Shown one piece after another: positions 1 to 7,758 of a DNA stretch of 64,000 bases (positions within the stretch are counted from its first letter, which is position 1; each line of letters opens with the position of its first letter). Made by a program: the position numbers and the translations under genes. A model generated the notes under the pieces. It saw only the letters and a list, made by a program, of their open reading frames with translations. It was not told where the DNA came from and did no database searches. The DNA comes from Streptomyces sp. SKN60. Lineage in GTDB: Bacteria > Actinomycetota > Actinomycetes > Streptomycetales > Streptomycetaceae. The stretch is from the NCBI RefSeq assembly GCF_026236535.1, contig NZ_JAHTMW010000004.1, forward strand, positions 186,001 to 250,000, in the 5' to 3' direction.

Positions 1-408
1 ATGGTGCACGGGACGGTGCCGTTCCTGTGGCTGACGCTGATGCCGGGCGCCGGGGCCGGCGTCGTGCCCGGGCGGTTCAGTCTGGTGCCGCTGCGGGACC
101 TGGTGACGATGGGGTCGCTCGGGATCGCCGGCAATCTGCTGGTCTTCGCGTCGCTGGGGTTCTTCGCCCCGATGCGGTTCGCGGCGCTCGCGTCCCTGCC
201 GCGGGTCCTGGCGCTCGGGGCGGGCTGCTCGGTCCTGGTGGAGACCGCGCAGTACGTCCTGCGGCTCGACCGGGTCTCCTCCGTGGACGACGTGCTGGTC
301 AACGCCGCCGGCGCCGGGCTCGCCGCGCTGGCCTCGCGCCGCTGGTGGCGTACGGGGGCGGGGGCGCCGTCGGACCGGTCCGGGCCCGTGCTCGTACCGG
401 CGGGCTGA
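1..408 (+). CDS. VanZ-like membrane protein (5' end probably outside window)
   Basis: Small integral membrane protein of the VanZ-like family; the cellular role of most members is unknown. The readable part is 135 residues and shows the family pattern: a first hydrophobic segment ending in a Leu-Met-Pro turn, a GNLLVFASLGFF segment typical of VanZ, a third segment with the conserved V-E-x-x-Q motif (VLVETAQY), and a final VDDVLVNAAGAGLAAL helix. An ATG lies exactly at base 1, but the first transmembrane segment looks shortened, so the true start may be upstream of the window. It ends 70 bp before the two-component system on the same strand. No ligand or glycopeptide-resistance function should be assumed from the name. 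Confidence 0.7.
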   Translation: MVHGTVPFLWLTLMPGAGAGVVPGRFSLVPLRDLVTMGSLGIAGNLLVFASLGFFAPMRFAALASLPRVLALGAGCSVLVETAQYVLRLDRVSSVDDVLVNAAGAGLAALASRRWWRTGAGAPSDRSGPVLVPAG

Positions 409-466
409 ACCGGGGCCGAGCTGGGCCGGGGCCGAGTCGCATACACCGGCGATATGTCGTGCTGAT

Positions 467-481
467 TAGGCTTCCGGCATG
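467..481 (+). promoter_or_regulatory. Possible -10 box of a leaderless transcript for the response regulator
   Basis: TAGGCT at 467-472 ends six bases before the ATG at 479. No purine-rich ribosome binding site is visible upstream of that ATG. This spacing is typical of leaderless transcripts in actinomycetes. No convincing -35 box is seen, so this is inference. Confidence 0.3.
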
Positions 482-1168
482 CGTGTACTGATCGTGGAGG
501 ACGAGCCCTATCTGGCGGAGGCCGTCCGTGACGGTCTTCGTCTGGAGGCGATCGCCGCCGACATCGCGGGCGACGGCGACGCGGCCCTGGAGCTGCTCGG
601 CGTCAACTCCTACGACCTCGCCGTCCTCGACCGCGACATCCCCGGACCCTCGGGCGACGAGGTGGCCCGGCGGATCGTGGCCTCGGGCAGCGGCATCCCG
701 ATCCTCATGCTCACCGCCGCCGACCGGATCGACGACAAGGCGTCCGGGTTCGCGCTCGGCGCCGACGACTACCTGACCAAGCCGTTCGAGCTGCGGGAGC
801 TCGTCATGCGGCTGCGGGCGCTGGACCGCCGGCGCGCCTACGCCCGGCCGCCGGTCCGGGAGATCGCGGGCGTGCGGCTCGACCCGTTCCGCCGGGAGGT
901 CTTCCGCGACGGGCGGTACGTGGCGCTCACCCGTAAGCAGTTCGCCGTCCTGGAGGTCCTCGTCGCCGCCGAGGGCGGGGTGGTCAGTTCCGAGGAGCTG
1001 CTCGAACGGGCCTGGGACGAGAACGCCGACCCCCTCACCAACGCCGTGCGGATCACCGTCTCCGCCCTGCGCAAGCGGCTCGGCGAGCCCTGGGTCATCG
1101 CGACGGTCCCGGGCGTCGGCTACCGCATCGACGCGGCCCCCGCCCGTACCGACGGTCCCCGTGCGTAG
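479..1168 (+). CDS. OmpR-family response regulator
   Basis: DNA-binding response regulator of 229 residues. The receiver domain (about 1-115) has the acidic pair in VEDEP, the probable phosphoacceptor Asp51 in the VLDRDIP motif, and the conserved Lys in TKPF. The C-terminal winged-helix domain (about 128-222) has the OmpR/PhoB pattern with LTRKQFAVLEVLV and the recognition helix region TNAVRITVSALRKRLG. It overlaps the histidine kinase gene by 8 bp, so the pair is almost certainly co-translated. The regulon cannot be read from the sequence. A TAGGCT box just upstream suggests a leaderless message. Confidence 0.93.
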   Translation: MRVLIVEDEPYLAEAVRDGLRLEAIAADIAGDGDAALELLGVNSYDLAVLDRDIPGPSGDEVARRIVASGSGIPILMLTAADRIDDKASGFALGADDYLTKPFELRELVMRLRALDRRRAYARPPVREIAGVRLDPFRREVFRDGRYVALTRKQFAVLEVLVAAEGGVVSSEELLERAWDENADPLTNAVRITVSALRKRLGEPWVIATVPGVGYRIDAAPARTDGPRA

Positions 1169-2261
1169 ACGCCCCGGGCTCAGCGTCCGGCTGAAGCTGA
1201 CCCTCAGTTACGCGGGCTTCCTCGCCGTGGCCGGTGCGCTGCTCCTGGCGGTGGTGTGGGTGTTCATCCTGCGCTACGTACCCGACAAGGACCAGGGCCT
1301 GCTCGGGATCTCGCCGAACCGCTATCTCCTCGTGCACACCTTCGCCCCGGCGGCAGCGGTGGCGATGGCCTTCCTGCTCGTCTTCGGCCTCGTCGGGGGC
1401 TGGCTGCTCGCCGGCCGGATGCTCGCACCGCTCACCCGGATCACGGACGCGGCGCGCCTGGCGGGGCAGGGGTCGCTGTCCCACCGGATCCACCTTGAGG
1501 GCCGCCGGGACGAGTTCCGCGAGCTCGCCGACGCGTTCGACACGATGCTCGAAGAACTGGAGTCGCACGTCGCCGAGCAGCGGCGGTTCGCCGCGAACGC
1601 CTCGCACGAACTGCGCACCCCGCTGGCCATCACGCAGGCGCTGCTCGATGTCGCCCGCAAGGATCCCACCCATGACCCGGGCGAACTCGTCGCACGCCTG
1701 CAGGCGGTCAACGCGCGGGCGATCGGTCTCACCGAGGCGCTGCTGCTGCTCAGCCGCAGCGACCGCGGCACCTTCACCCGCGAGAGCGTCGATCTCTCCC
1801 TCGTCGCCGAGGAGGCCGCCGAGACACTGCTCCCCCTCGCCGAGCGGCGCGGGATCACCCTCGACGTCACCGGCGGACCGGCGCCCACCAGCGGCTCCGC
1901 GGAGCTTCTGCTGCGGATGGTGACGAACCTCGTCCAGAACGCCGTGGTCCACAACCTCCCGGCCGGCGGCACCGTGACGGTGCACACCGAGACGGTCCAC
2001 ACCGAGTCGCGCGGTGGCACGAGCGTGCTGCGGGTCGAGAACACCGGCCGCCCGGTGCCGCCGGAACTGCTCCCGACCCTCACCGAGCCCTTCCAGCGCG
2101 GTGCGGAGCGGGTCCGCGCCGGAGAGCCCGGCGAGCACCCCGGCGTCGGTCTCGGCCTCGCCATCGTGCACAGCGTGGTCCGTGCCCACGACGGAACGCT
2201 GGAGCTCGCCGCGCGCCCCGGCGGCGGTCTGCTCGTCACGGTCCGGCTGCCTACCCCGTAG
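1161..2261 (+). CDS. Two-component sensor histidine kinase
   Basis: Membrane sensor kinase of 366 residues that should phosphorylate the upstream regulator. Two transmembrane helices (about 12-40 and 66-90) flank a very short, roughly 25-residue extracytoplasmic loop, so it may sense within or near the membrane. A HAMP linker (about 86-140), the HisKA motif ASHELRTPL with His149, and a HATPase domain with N box (NLVQNAVVHN) and G box (GVGLGLAIVHS) follow. The GTG start at 1161 lies inside the last codons of the regulator. The 3' end overlaps the convergent MFS gene by 11 bp. A small TVHTE duplication sits in the ATPase domain near 1979-2008. Confidence 0.92.
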   Translation: MRRRPGLSVRLKLTLSYAGFLAVAGALLLAVVWVFILRYVPDKDQGLLGISPNRYLLVHTFAPAAAVAMAFLLVFGLVGGWLLAGRMLAPLTRITDAARLAGQGSLSHRIHLEGRRDEFRELADAFDTMLEELESHVAEQRRFAANASHELRTPLAITQALLDVARKDPTHDPGELVARLQAVNARAIGLTEALLLLSRSDRGTFTRESVDLSLVAEEAAETLLPLAERRGITLDVTGGPAPTSGSAELLLRMVTNLVQNAVVHNLPAGGTVTVHTETVHTESRGGTSVLRVENTGRPVPPELLPTLTEPFQRGAERVRAGEPGEHPGVGLGLAIVHSVVRAHDGTLELAARPGGGLLVTVRLPTP

Positions 2262-3528
2262 CGCCCGTAGCGCTCGTGGCGCCGGCCGGCTGCGGCTCCT
2301 TTGCCGTGGTGAGGCCGCGGGCCTCGCGATCGAAGGCGAGCCGGATGCCGACGGCCAGGACGGGAACCGCGGCCGCGGCGAAGGCCCAGCGGAGGTCGCC
2401 GGTGACCAGGAGGCCCATGACCGCCAGGGAGACGGGTTCGAGGACGACCCGGGGCAGGTACATGACGCTGTTGATGCGCCCCAGGACGTCCTCGGGGGTC
2501 CGGGTCTGGATGAACGTGGGCAGGGCCACGTCGCTGGAATAGGCCACGCCCACGCCGAGCAGGGCCAGGACCGTCGCGGCGAGCCAGACATTGGGCAGGA
2601 CGCCGAGGAGGACGAAGGTCACGCCCTCGGTGAGGGTCATGCCGATGATCAGGATGCCCCAGCGCCGGGGCAGTCCCGTGAAGACCGCGGCGACGGTGCC
2701 GGCGAGCTGGCCGAGTCCCCATGCCGACAGGAGCAGACCCAGGGCCATCGAGTCCTGGGGGAAGGACTTCGCGAGGGCGGGCAGGCCGACCGCGAAGAGG
2801 CCGCTGTAGCTCAGCGCCGCGGCGCCGATGATCATGAGGACGGTCCGGACCTCCCGGCTCCGCCGGACGTGGCGCAGCCCGTCCACGATCTCGTGGCCGA
2901 TGACGGAGATCGGCTTCGACTCCTCGCCCTCGCCCCCGGCTCCGCGCCTGGGCGCGGCGAGGACGGTCCAGGCCGCCACGAAGAAGGTGGCGCTGTTGAG
3001 CAGGATCGCCGCCGGGGTGCCGACGAGGCCCACGAGAGACGCGCCGAGGAGCGGTCCGAGGAACCGCGCGCCCTGCTCGCCCAATCCCACGAGCGCGTTG
3101 CCGCGCGGGATCTGCTCGGTGGGCAGCAGGGACGGCAGGATGCTGTCCTGGGCCGGCATGAAGAAGGCCTCGGCCACGCCCGCGACGGCGCCCAGCGCGT
3201 ACAGGTGCCACACCTGCACCCCGTCCATCACCGCGAGCAGCCCGAGCAGTCCGACCGCGGTGCCCCTGACCAGGTGGGAGCAGAGCATGACCGTCCGGGG
3301 CGACACCCGGTCGGTGACCGCGCCCCCGACGAGCAGCAGCACCCCGCGCGGCACCGTCTGCACCAGCAGTACGGCCGCCAGGGCGCCGGCCGAACCGGTC
3401 TCCTGGAACACCAGCCAGACGAAGGCCACTTCGAAGCTGTAGTCGCCCAGCATCGACAGCGTCTCACCGCACCACACCGCTCGGAACGCGCGGTGGCGTA
3501 ACGGCCATCGAACTTGTTCCAGCATCAT
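2251..3528 (-). CDS. MFS exporter (EntS/MFS_3-like)
   Basis: Major facilitator superfamily protein of 425 residues with about 12 hydrophobic segments and a central charged loop. The pattern (WCGETLSMLGDYSFEVAFVWLV at the N-terminus, DRVSPRTVM after helix 2, EAFFMPAQDSILPSLLP, RINSVMYLPRVVLEP in the second half) resembles the MFS_3 branch that includes enterobactin-type exporters. It lies 42 bp downstream of, and on the same strand as, a decayed MbtH gene, which fits an exporter from a former nonribosomal peptide or siderophore locus. It may therefore be an orphan exporter. ATG codons at 3528 and 3525 are both possible starts. The substrate is unknown. Confidence 0.85.
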   Translation of the reverse strand: MMLEQVRWPLRHRAFRAVWCGETLSMLGDYSFEVAFVWLVFQETGSAGALAAVLLVQTVPRGVLLLVGGAVTDRVSPRTVMLCSHLVRGTAVGLLGLLAVMDGVQVWHLYALGAVAGVAEAFFMPAQDSILPSLLPTEQIPRGNALVGLGEQGARFLGPLLGASLVGLVGTPAAILLNSATFFVAAWTVLAAPRRGAGGEGEESKPISVIGHEIVDGLRHVRRSREVRTVLMIIGAAALSYSGLFAVGLPALAKSFPQDSMALGLLLSAWGLGQLAGTVAAVFTGLPRRWGILIIGMTLTEGVTFVLLGVLPNVWLAATVLALLGVGVAYSSDVALPTFIQTRTPEDVLGRINSVMYLPRVVLEPVSLAVMGLLVTGDLRWAFAAAAVPVLAVGIRLAFDREARGLTTAKEPQPAGATSATGATG

Positions 3529-3570
3529 TCTCTCTGCGTTTCCTGGTCTGGGTGGCTGTCGCTCAGTCCG

Positions 3571-3779
3571 TCATCCGGCCGCTTCGGCCTCGCGCAGCGA
3601 TCTCGGCGTCATGTCGGTCCACAGTTCCTGATCCTGCGCAGGCACTCCTCCCGCGGCGCGGGCTCCCCGACGCTCCGCCAGCCCCGGGCAACGTCGTGGT
3701 AGGTGGGCCAAACCGAGTACTGCTCCTCGTGTTTGACGACCACGTGGAACCGGTCCTCGTGCTGATCCTGGTGCATCAT
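3571..3779 (-). pseudogene. MbtH-like protein gene, frameshifted near the C-terminus
   Basis: MbtH proteins are about 70-residue partners that activate adenylation domains of nonribosomal peptide synthetases. From ATG 3779 (or 3776), behind a strong AAGGAGGA site, the frame reads an MbtH protein: FHVVVKHEEQYSVWP, then DVARGWRSVGEP, then EECLRRI. It then runs into a stop at 3609 after 56 residues. The missing family C-terminus (third Trp in WTDMTPRSL, residues EAEAAG, stop at 3571) is present in another frame directly downstream. One missing base around 3620-3632 would restore a normal-length protein. This is either a genuine recent frameshift or a sequencing error. It sits just upstream of the MFS exporter on the same strand. 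Confidence 0.72.
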
Positions 3780-3843
3780 TCCTCCTTCTCGTGCTCGCGG
3801 ACAACGACAGGGGGCAATCCGTGGCGGGCCACGCCCGCGCGGC

Positions 3844-4401
3844 GTGTACCCGGGTCGCGGCGAGCTCCCCGTCGGCCCCGGACACCCGACCGGTCCGCCC
3901 GGCGCCCTGCGGCACGGCTACACCCGGAGCAAATGGGTGGCGGAACGGCTCGTCGAGGCCGCCCCGGCCGGTGTGGACACCGCGTTCGACTGGTGCCGGT
4001 GGACCACGTCGCCGAGGCCGTCGTCGCGCTGTCCCTCCGGCCCGAGGCGGCCGGCCGCACCTTCCACCTGGCCGCCGGGCGGCTCACCCGCCTCGACGCC
4101 GCGCTCGACGTGCTCCGCGGCATGGGCCACCGGCTGCCGGCCGTCGAACCCCGGGAGTGGCTGCGCCGGATCGGCGGGGATCCGGACAACCCCGCCTTCC
4201 CGCTCCTCGGCACGCTGGCCGAGGAGCTCACCGGCGGCGGGTCGGAGGGGACACTCCGCCTCGACGCCTCCGCCGCCGATGCCCTGCTCGCGGGCACCGA
4301 CGTGGTCCGCCCGGGGGGACGGCGCCGCACTCGTCGCCCGCAGCGCCGCCTCGTTCACCCGCACCGGCTGGCTGCCGGAACCGGCCGCACCGGGCACGTA
4401 G
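3844..4401 (+). pseudogene. Remnant of an NRPS terminal thioester-reductase domain
   Basis: The sequence carries pieces of a short-chain-dehydrogenase-like reductase (R) domain as found at the end of nonribosomal peptide synthetases. In one frame (about 3850-3987) GYTRSKWVAERLVEAA contains the catalytic Y-x-x-x-K motif. In a second frame (about 3990-4315) it continues with LVPVDHVAEAVVALS, FHLAAG and a helical tail ending in DVVRPG. It then returns to the first frame for SFTRTGWLPEP and a stop at 4399-4401. Intact R domains have some 80-100 residues between the first two blocks; these are missing, and the N-terminal Rossmann motif is absent. So there is an internal deletion plus at least two frame changes. 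With the adjacent MbtH relic this marks a lost NRPS locus. Confidence 0.68.
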
Positions 4402-4428
4402 TCCACGCGGGACTCCGTCACTGCTCAA

Positions 4429-4463
4429 CGGTCAACGGTCGCCGGTCAAGGGTCAGCGGTCGA
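4429..4463. repeat. Five heptamer tandem repeats, consensus CGGTCAA
   Basis: Five consecutive 7-bp units (cggtcaa, cggtcgc, cggtcaa, gggtcag, cggtcga) run across the stop codon (4453-4455) of the MHS transporter on the minus strand. They lie at the border between the NRPS debris and the transporter gene. Confidence 0.6.
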
Positions 4464-5775
4464 GGGGCTTGTGGGCCGTCTCCGGCAGGCGCAGATAGAC
4501 CGCGGACGAGACGAGGCAGAGGGCCGCGACGTACCAGGGGAAGAGGTGCGGGCGGTCCAGTTCCTTGAGGAGGGTGCCGACGTACGGGGCGGTGCCGCCG
4601 AACAGGGCGACGGTGAGGGAGTACGGGAAGCCGATGCCGGCGGCGCGGACGCGGGCGGGGAAGGTCTCCGCGTTGACGGCGGCCGAGATGGAGGTGAAGC
4701 CGGTGAGGAGCACCATGCCGGCGCACTGCACGAGGAGGAGGGTGAGGAAGGAGCCGTCGAGCGCGCGGAGCAGCGGGACGACGAGGACGGCGAAGCCGAG
4801 GCCGAAGAAGAGCAGGGTGGGCTTGCGGCCGAAGCGGTCGGACACCAGGCCGCCGACCGGCTGGAGGAGGGCGAAGAAGGCGAGCGACAGGGTGCCCGCG
4901 AGCAGGGCGTCCTCCTTGGCGATGCCGGTGTTGAGCTCGGCGTAGGTCGGCAGGTAGGAGGTCCAGGTGTAGTACGCGAGGGTGCCGCCCGCGGTGATGC
5001 CGCCGATCAGGAGCGAGGCGCGGGGGTGGTACCGGAGCGCGTCGAAGAGTCCGGGGCGGCGTTCGTCCGCGGGCCGCTCGGCGCGGGTCTCCTCGGCGCC
5101 GCGCCGGATCCAGAAGCCGGCCAGGCTGAGCACGGCGCCGAGCAGGAACGGCACCCGCCAGCCCCAGCCGTCCATGGCGGAGTCGGAGAGTACGGCGACG
5201 AGCAGCGCGGCCACGCCGGAGGCGGCGAGCTGGCCGACGGAGGTGGAGACGTACTGGAAGGAGGAGAAGAGGCCGCGCCGGCCGGGCCCCGCGGACTCCA
5301 CCAGGAAGGTCGTGGAGGCCGCGAACTCCCCGCCCACCGAGAGGCCTTGGAGCAGTCGGGCGGTCACGAGCACGACCGGGGCGAGGACTCCGGCGGCGGC
5401 ATAGGTGGGGGTGATGGCGACGAGCAGGCTGCTGGCGCCCATGAGGAGGATGGTGACGGTGAGCGCGGTGCGCCGGCCGCGCCGGTCGGCGATGGCGCCC
5501 ATGAGCAGGCCGCCGACGGGCCGCATGAAGAATCCGACGGCGAAGACCGCGAACGTGGAGAGCAGCGGGACGAGGGAGTTGCCGGTGCCGGGCGGGAAGA
5601 CCTGGCGGGCGAGGTAGGCGGCCAGGAAGGTGTACGCGTACCAGTCGTACCACTCGACGGCGTTGCCGACGGAGGCGGCGAGCAGCTGGCGTAACGGGCG
5701 TGCGGTCGGGGGCGCCTGGGCACGTGTCGTCTCTGTGGCGGGTGTGGCGGACGGGACCGAAGGTGTGTCTGTCAT
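4453..5775 (-). CDS. MFS transporter of the metabolite:H+ symporter (MHS) family
   Basis: Secondary transporter of 440 residues with about 12 membrane segments. The MHS (KgtP/ProP/ShiA-like) signature is clear: SVGNAVEWYDWYAYTF near the N-terminus, FFMRPVGGLLMGAIADRRGRR after helix 2, RLLQGLSVGGEFAAS in helix 4, and VSDRFGRKP in the second half. Family substrates are organic acids, betaines or aromatic acids; this one is not identifiable. The ATG at 5775 is chosen because MTDTPSVP gives a normal short N-terminus; a longer reading upstream runs through the tandem repeat and the regulator gene. It lies 92 bp downstream of the XRE-cupin gene on the same strand, so the regulator probably controls it. 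Confidence 0.88.
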   Translation of the reverse strand: MTDTPSVPSATPATETTRAQAPPTARPLRQLLAASVGNAVEWYDWYAYTFLAAYLARQVFPPGTGNSLVPLLSTFAVFAVGFFMRPVGGLLMGAIADRRGRRTALTVTILLMGASSLLVAITPTYAAAGVLAPVVLVTARLLQGLSVGGEFAASTTFLVESAGPGRRGLFSSFQYVSTSVGQLAASGVAALLVAVLSDSAMDGWGWRVPFLLGAVLSLAGFWIRRGAEETRAERPADERRPGLFDALRYHPRASLLIGGITAGGTLAYYTWTSYLPTYAELNTGIAKEDALLAGTLSLAFFALLQPVGGLVSDRFGRKPTLLFFGLGFAVLVVPLLRALDGSFLTLLLVQCAGMVLLTGFTSISAAVNAETFPARVRAAGIGFPYSLTVALFGGTAPYVGTLLKELDRPHLFPWYVAALCLVSSAVYLRLPETAHKPLDR

Positions 5776-5814
5776 GATCACGCTCTGCCCGCCGGACGGG
5801 CCTCGTACGCACCC

Positions 5815-5860
5815 GCCGGCGGTTCGCCCCGGCACCGGCCGGCGGTTCGCCCCCGCACCG
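5815..5860. repeat. Tandem duplication of a 23-bp unit
   Basis: Two head-to-tail copies (5815-5837 and 5838-5860) differing at one base lie between the stop codon of the XRE-cupin regulator and the start of the MHS transporter. The sequence is GC-rich and can fold, so it may affect read-through between the two genes. Confidence 0.6.
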
Positions 5861-5867
5861 GCCGGGC

Positions 5868-6437
5868 TCAGGGGCCGAGGACCTCCATGTGCTCGGCCAC
5901 CGCCACCACCAGGACCCGGGTGCCGGGTGCGGTGGTGCGCCAGCGGTGCCGGACCCCGCCCGAGAGCAGCAGCGAGTCGCCGCGCCCGAGCCGGTGGATC
6001 CGCCCGTCCGCCTCCACCTCCACGCCGCCGTCGGCCACGTACATCAGCTCGTCGTTGCGGTGCCGGTACTCGCGGTGCGCCTCCTGCTCGCCCGTGAACT
6101 CCAGGGCGTGCAGCTGGTGCCGGCCGCGGACCACCGGCCGGACCCGGCCCAGGGCGTCGCCCCGCAGGCCGCTGTCGTCGTGCGCGCGCACCAGGTCGAC
6201 CGTACGGGACTCGTCGGAGGCGGCGAGGAGCCGTACCGCCGTGGTGTCCAGGGCGTCCGCGATCCGCTGCAGCGAACGCATGCTGGGGCGCGCCCGGTCG
6301 TTCTCGATCTGGCTGAGGAAGGGCGAGGAGAGGCCGCTGCGCGCCGTCACCTCGGCGAGGGTCAGGTCGAGCGCGCGCCGCCGCCGGCGCACGGCCGCGC
6401 CGACCCTCGGCGTCCTCGCGCCGCCCTCGGCCACCAT
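5868..6437 (-). CDS. XRE-family regulator with C-terminal cupin domain
   Basis: Transcription factor of 189 residues. The N-terminal helix-turn-helix (about 12-68) reads RRRRRALDLTLAEVTARSGLSSPFLSQIENDRARPSMRSL in sections, the classic XRE pattern. A cupin effector-binding domain (about 110-185) has HREYRHRNDELMYVADGGVEVEADGR and LGRGDSLLL followed by GVRHRW. Such XRE-cupin proteins often regulate an adjacent small-molecule uptake or catabolic gene and bind its substrate in the cupin. The ATG at 6437 is preferred; the longer reading to 6560 adds a basic, unlikely N-terminus. It is divergent from the arylsulfotransferase operon, with a perfect inverted repeat between them. Confidence 0.9.
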   Translation of the reverse strand: MVAEGGARTPRVGAAVRRRRRALDLTLAEVTARSGLSSPFLSQIENDRARPSMRSLQRIADALDTTAVRLLAASDESRTVDLVRAHDDSGLRGDALGRVRPVVRGRHQLHALEFTGEQEAHREYRHRNDELMYVADGGVEVEADGRIHRLGRGDSLLLSGGVRHRWRTTAPGTRVLVVAVAEHMEVLGP

Positions 6438-6573
6438 CGCCGTCGCCCCCCACCTGCACTCGGATGCCTTCCCCCAGCACCTTACGCGGCCTTCTCCCGC
6501 CGCCCCGGGACGGTTTCGTACTCCCGACACACGCCCGTCACACGAGGCCCCTAGTTTCAAAGCCGGTTGCTCT

Positions 6574-6592
6574 CATCAAAGAAAGTTTGATG
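6574..6592. promoter_or_regulatory. Inverted repeat, probable operator of the XRE-cupin regulator
   Basis: CATCAAA-GAAAG-TTTGATG is a perfect 7-bp inverted repeat with a 5-bp spacer. It lies in the AT-richer gap between the divergent regulator (start 6437) and arylsulfotransferase (start 6634) genes. A related half-site TTTCAAAG lies about 20 bp to the left (6555-6562). Size, symmetry and position fit an XRE dimer site; the link is inference. Confidence 0.55.
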
Positions 6593-6633
6593 ACGGGCGC
6601 CACCCCTCCACCACCTCCGACGGGAGCTCCGCC

Positions 6634-7758
6634 ATGCCCACGGTCGACCAGAACTCACGGCGCCGCCGCCCCACCGGCCTGATCGCCCTCGACGAGACCG
6701 CCGCCTTCCCCGGCCTCACCCTCTACGCGCCCCTCACCGGCAGCGGCGAGGTGTATCTCGTCGACCTCCACGGACGCACCGTCCACCAGTGGCACCTGCC
6801 GTACCGCCCCGGCCGGCACGCCCGCCTCCTCGCCGACGGAACGCTCGCCTTCAACGGCGTGCTCCCCGGCGAGCCCGCCCTCTTCCCGATGTGGCACAAG
6901 TACCGCGGCGGTGTGATGCTCCGGGCCGCGCCGGACGGCACGGTGCTGCGCGAGCACCGCGACCCGCTCCAGCACCACGACGCCCACCACCTCGACGACG
7001 GCCGCATCCTCTACTCCGCCCTCGAACCGCTCACCGGCGCGGACGCGGCGGCGGTACGGGGCGGGGTGCCCGGCTCCGAGGCCGCGGGCGGCACCGTATG
7101 GGCCGACACCCTCCGCGAGGTCGGTCCGGACGGCGAGCTCCTCTGGTCCTGGCGGGCCGCCGAGCACCTCGACCGCGCCGAGTTCCCGCTGCACGAGGCG
7201 TACGCCCGCGAGCACTGGCCCCTCGTCAACAGCGTGACCCCGCTCCGCGACGGCAACGTCCTGGCCAGCCTGCGCAGCGTGTCCGCGGTCGTCGTGATCA
7301 GCCGCGAGACCGGCGAGATCCTCTGGCGCAGCCGCCCCGGCAGCGTCAGCCAGCAGCACGCGCCGACCGAACTCGCCGACGGGCGGCTCCTCGTCTTCGA
7401 CAACGGCGTCTTCCGGCCCGGGCACGACGTGCCGTACTCGCGGGTCGTCGAGCTCGACCGGGCGAGCGGCGAGGTCGTGTGGGAGTACCACGACCCGGCC
7501 CGCGAGTTCTTCTTCGCGCCCTTCATGGGCTCGGCGCAGCGGCTGCCGAACGGGAACACGCTGGTCACCGACTCCCCCTCCGGGCGCCTCTTCGAGGTGA
7601 CCCGCGACGGCTATCTGTGCTGGGAGTACGTGGTCCCGCACTTCGCCGCCTACCACGAGAGCGAGGTCCGCGGCCTCTTCCCGTCCGAGCCCAACGCGGT
7701 CTTCCGCGCCTACCGTTACGCGCCCCAGGACATCCCGTGGCTGGGGGCCGGGGCATGA
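6634..7758 (+). CDS. Arylsulfotransferase (ASST)-like beta-propeller protein
   Basis: Protein of 374 residues resembling the bacterial PAPS-independent arylsulfotransferase family, which moves sulfate between phenolic compounds. Blade-type repeats are visible: GEVYLVDLHGRTVHQW, then GTVLREHRD, HHDAHHLDDGRILY, GPDGELLWSW, SRETGEILWRS, QQHAPTELADGRLLVFDNG, ASGEVVWEYHD and GSAQRLPNGNTLVTDSPSGRLFEV. The three positions that begin with paired His or Gln-His (HHDAHH, QQHAP) match the region of the family's catalytic and substrate histidines. No signal peptide is seen, so it would be cytoplasmic, unlike the periplasmic enzymes of Gram-negatives. The ATG at 6634 follows GGGAG. Its stop overlaps the next start (ATGA), so it is translated with the permease. 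Confidence 0.75.
   Translation: MPTVDQNSRRRRPTGLIALDETAAFPGLTLYAPLTGSGEVYLVDLHGRTVHQWHLPYRPGRHARLLADGTLAFNGVLPGEPALFPMWHKYRGGVMLRAAPDGTVLREHRDPLQHHDAHHLDDGRILYSALEPLTGADAAAVRGGVPGSEAAGGTVWADTLREVGPDGELLWSWRAAEHLDRAEFPLHEAYAREHWPLVNSVTPLRDGNVLASLRSVSAVVVISRETGEILWRSRPGSVSQQHAPTELADGRLLVFDNGVFRPGHDVPYSRVVELDRASGEVVWEYHDPAREFFFAPFMGSAQRLPNGNTLVTDSPSGRLFEVTRDGYLCWEYVVPHFAAYHESEVRGLFPSEPNAVFRAYRYAPQDIPWLGAGA

Noticed and set aside
3571..3915. A 114-codon minus-strand frame
   Set aside because: Its first half is out of frame with MbtH and reads upstream noise; only its last 18 or so codons are the displaced MbtH C-terminus.
6437..6560. Longer N-terminus of the XRE-cupin regulator
   Set aside because: The extra 41 residues lack family similarity and reach to within 14 bp of the palindromic operator candidate; ATG 6437 gives a normal start.
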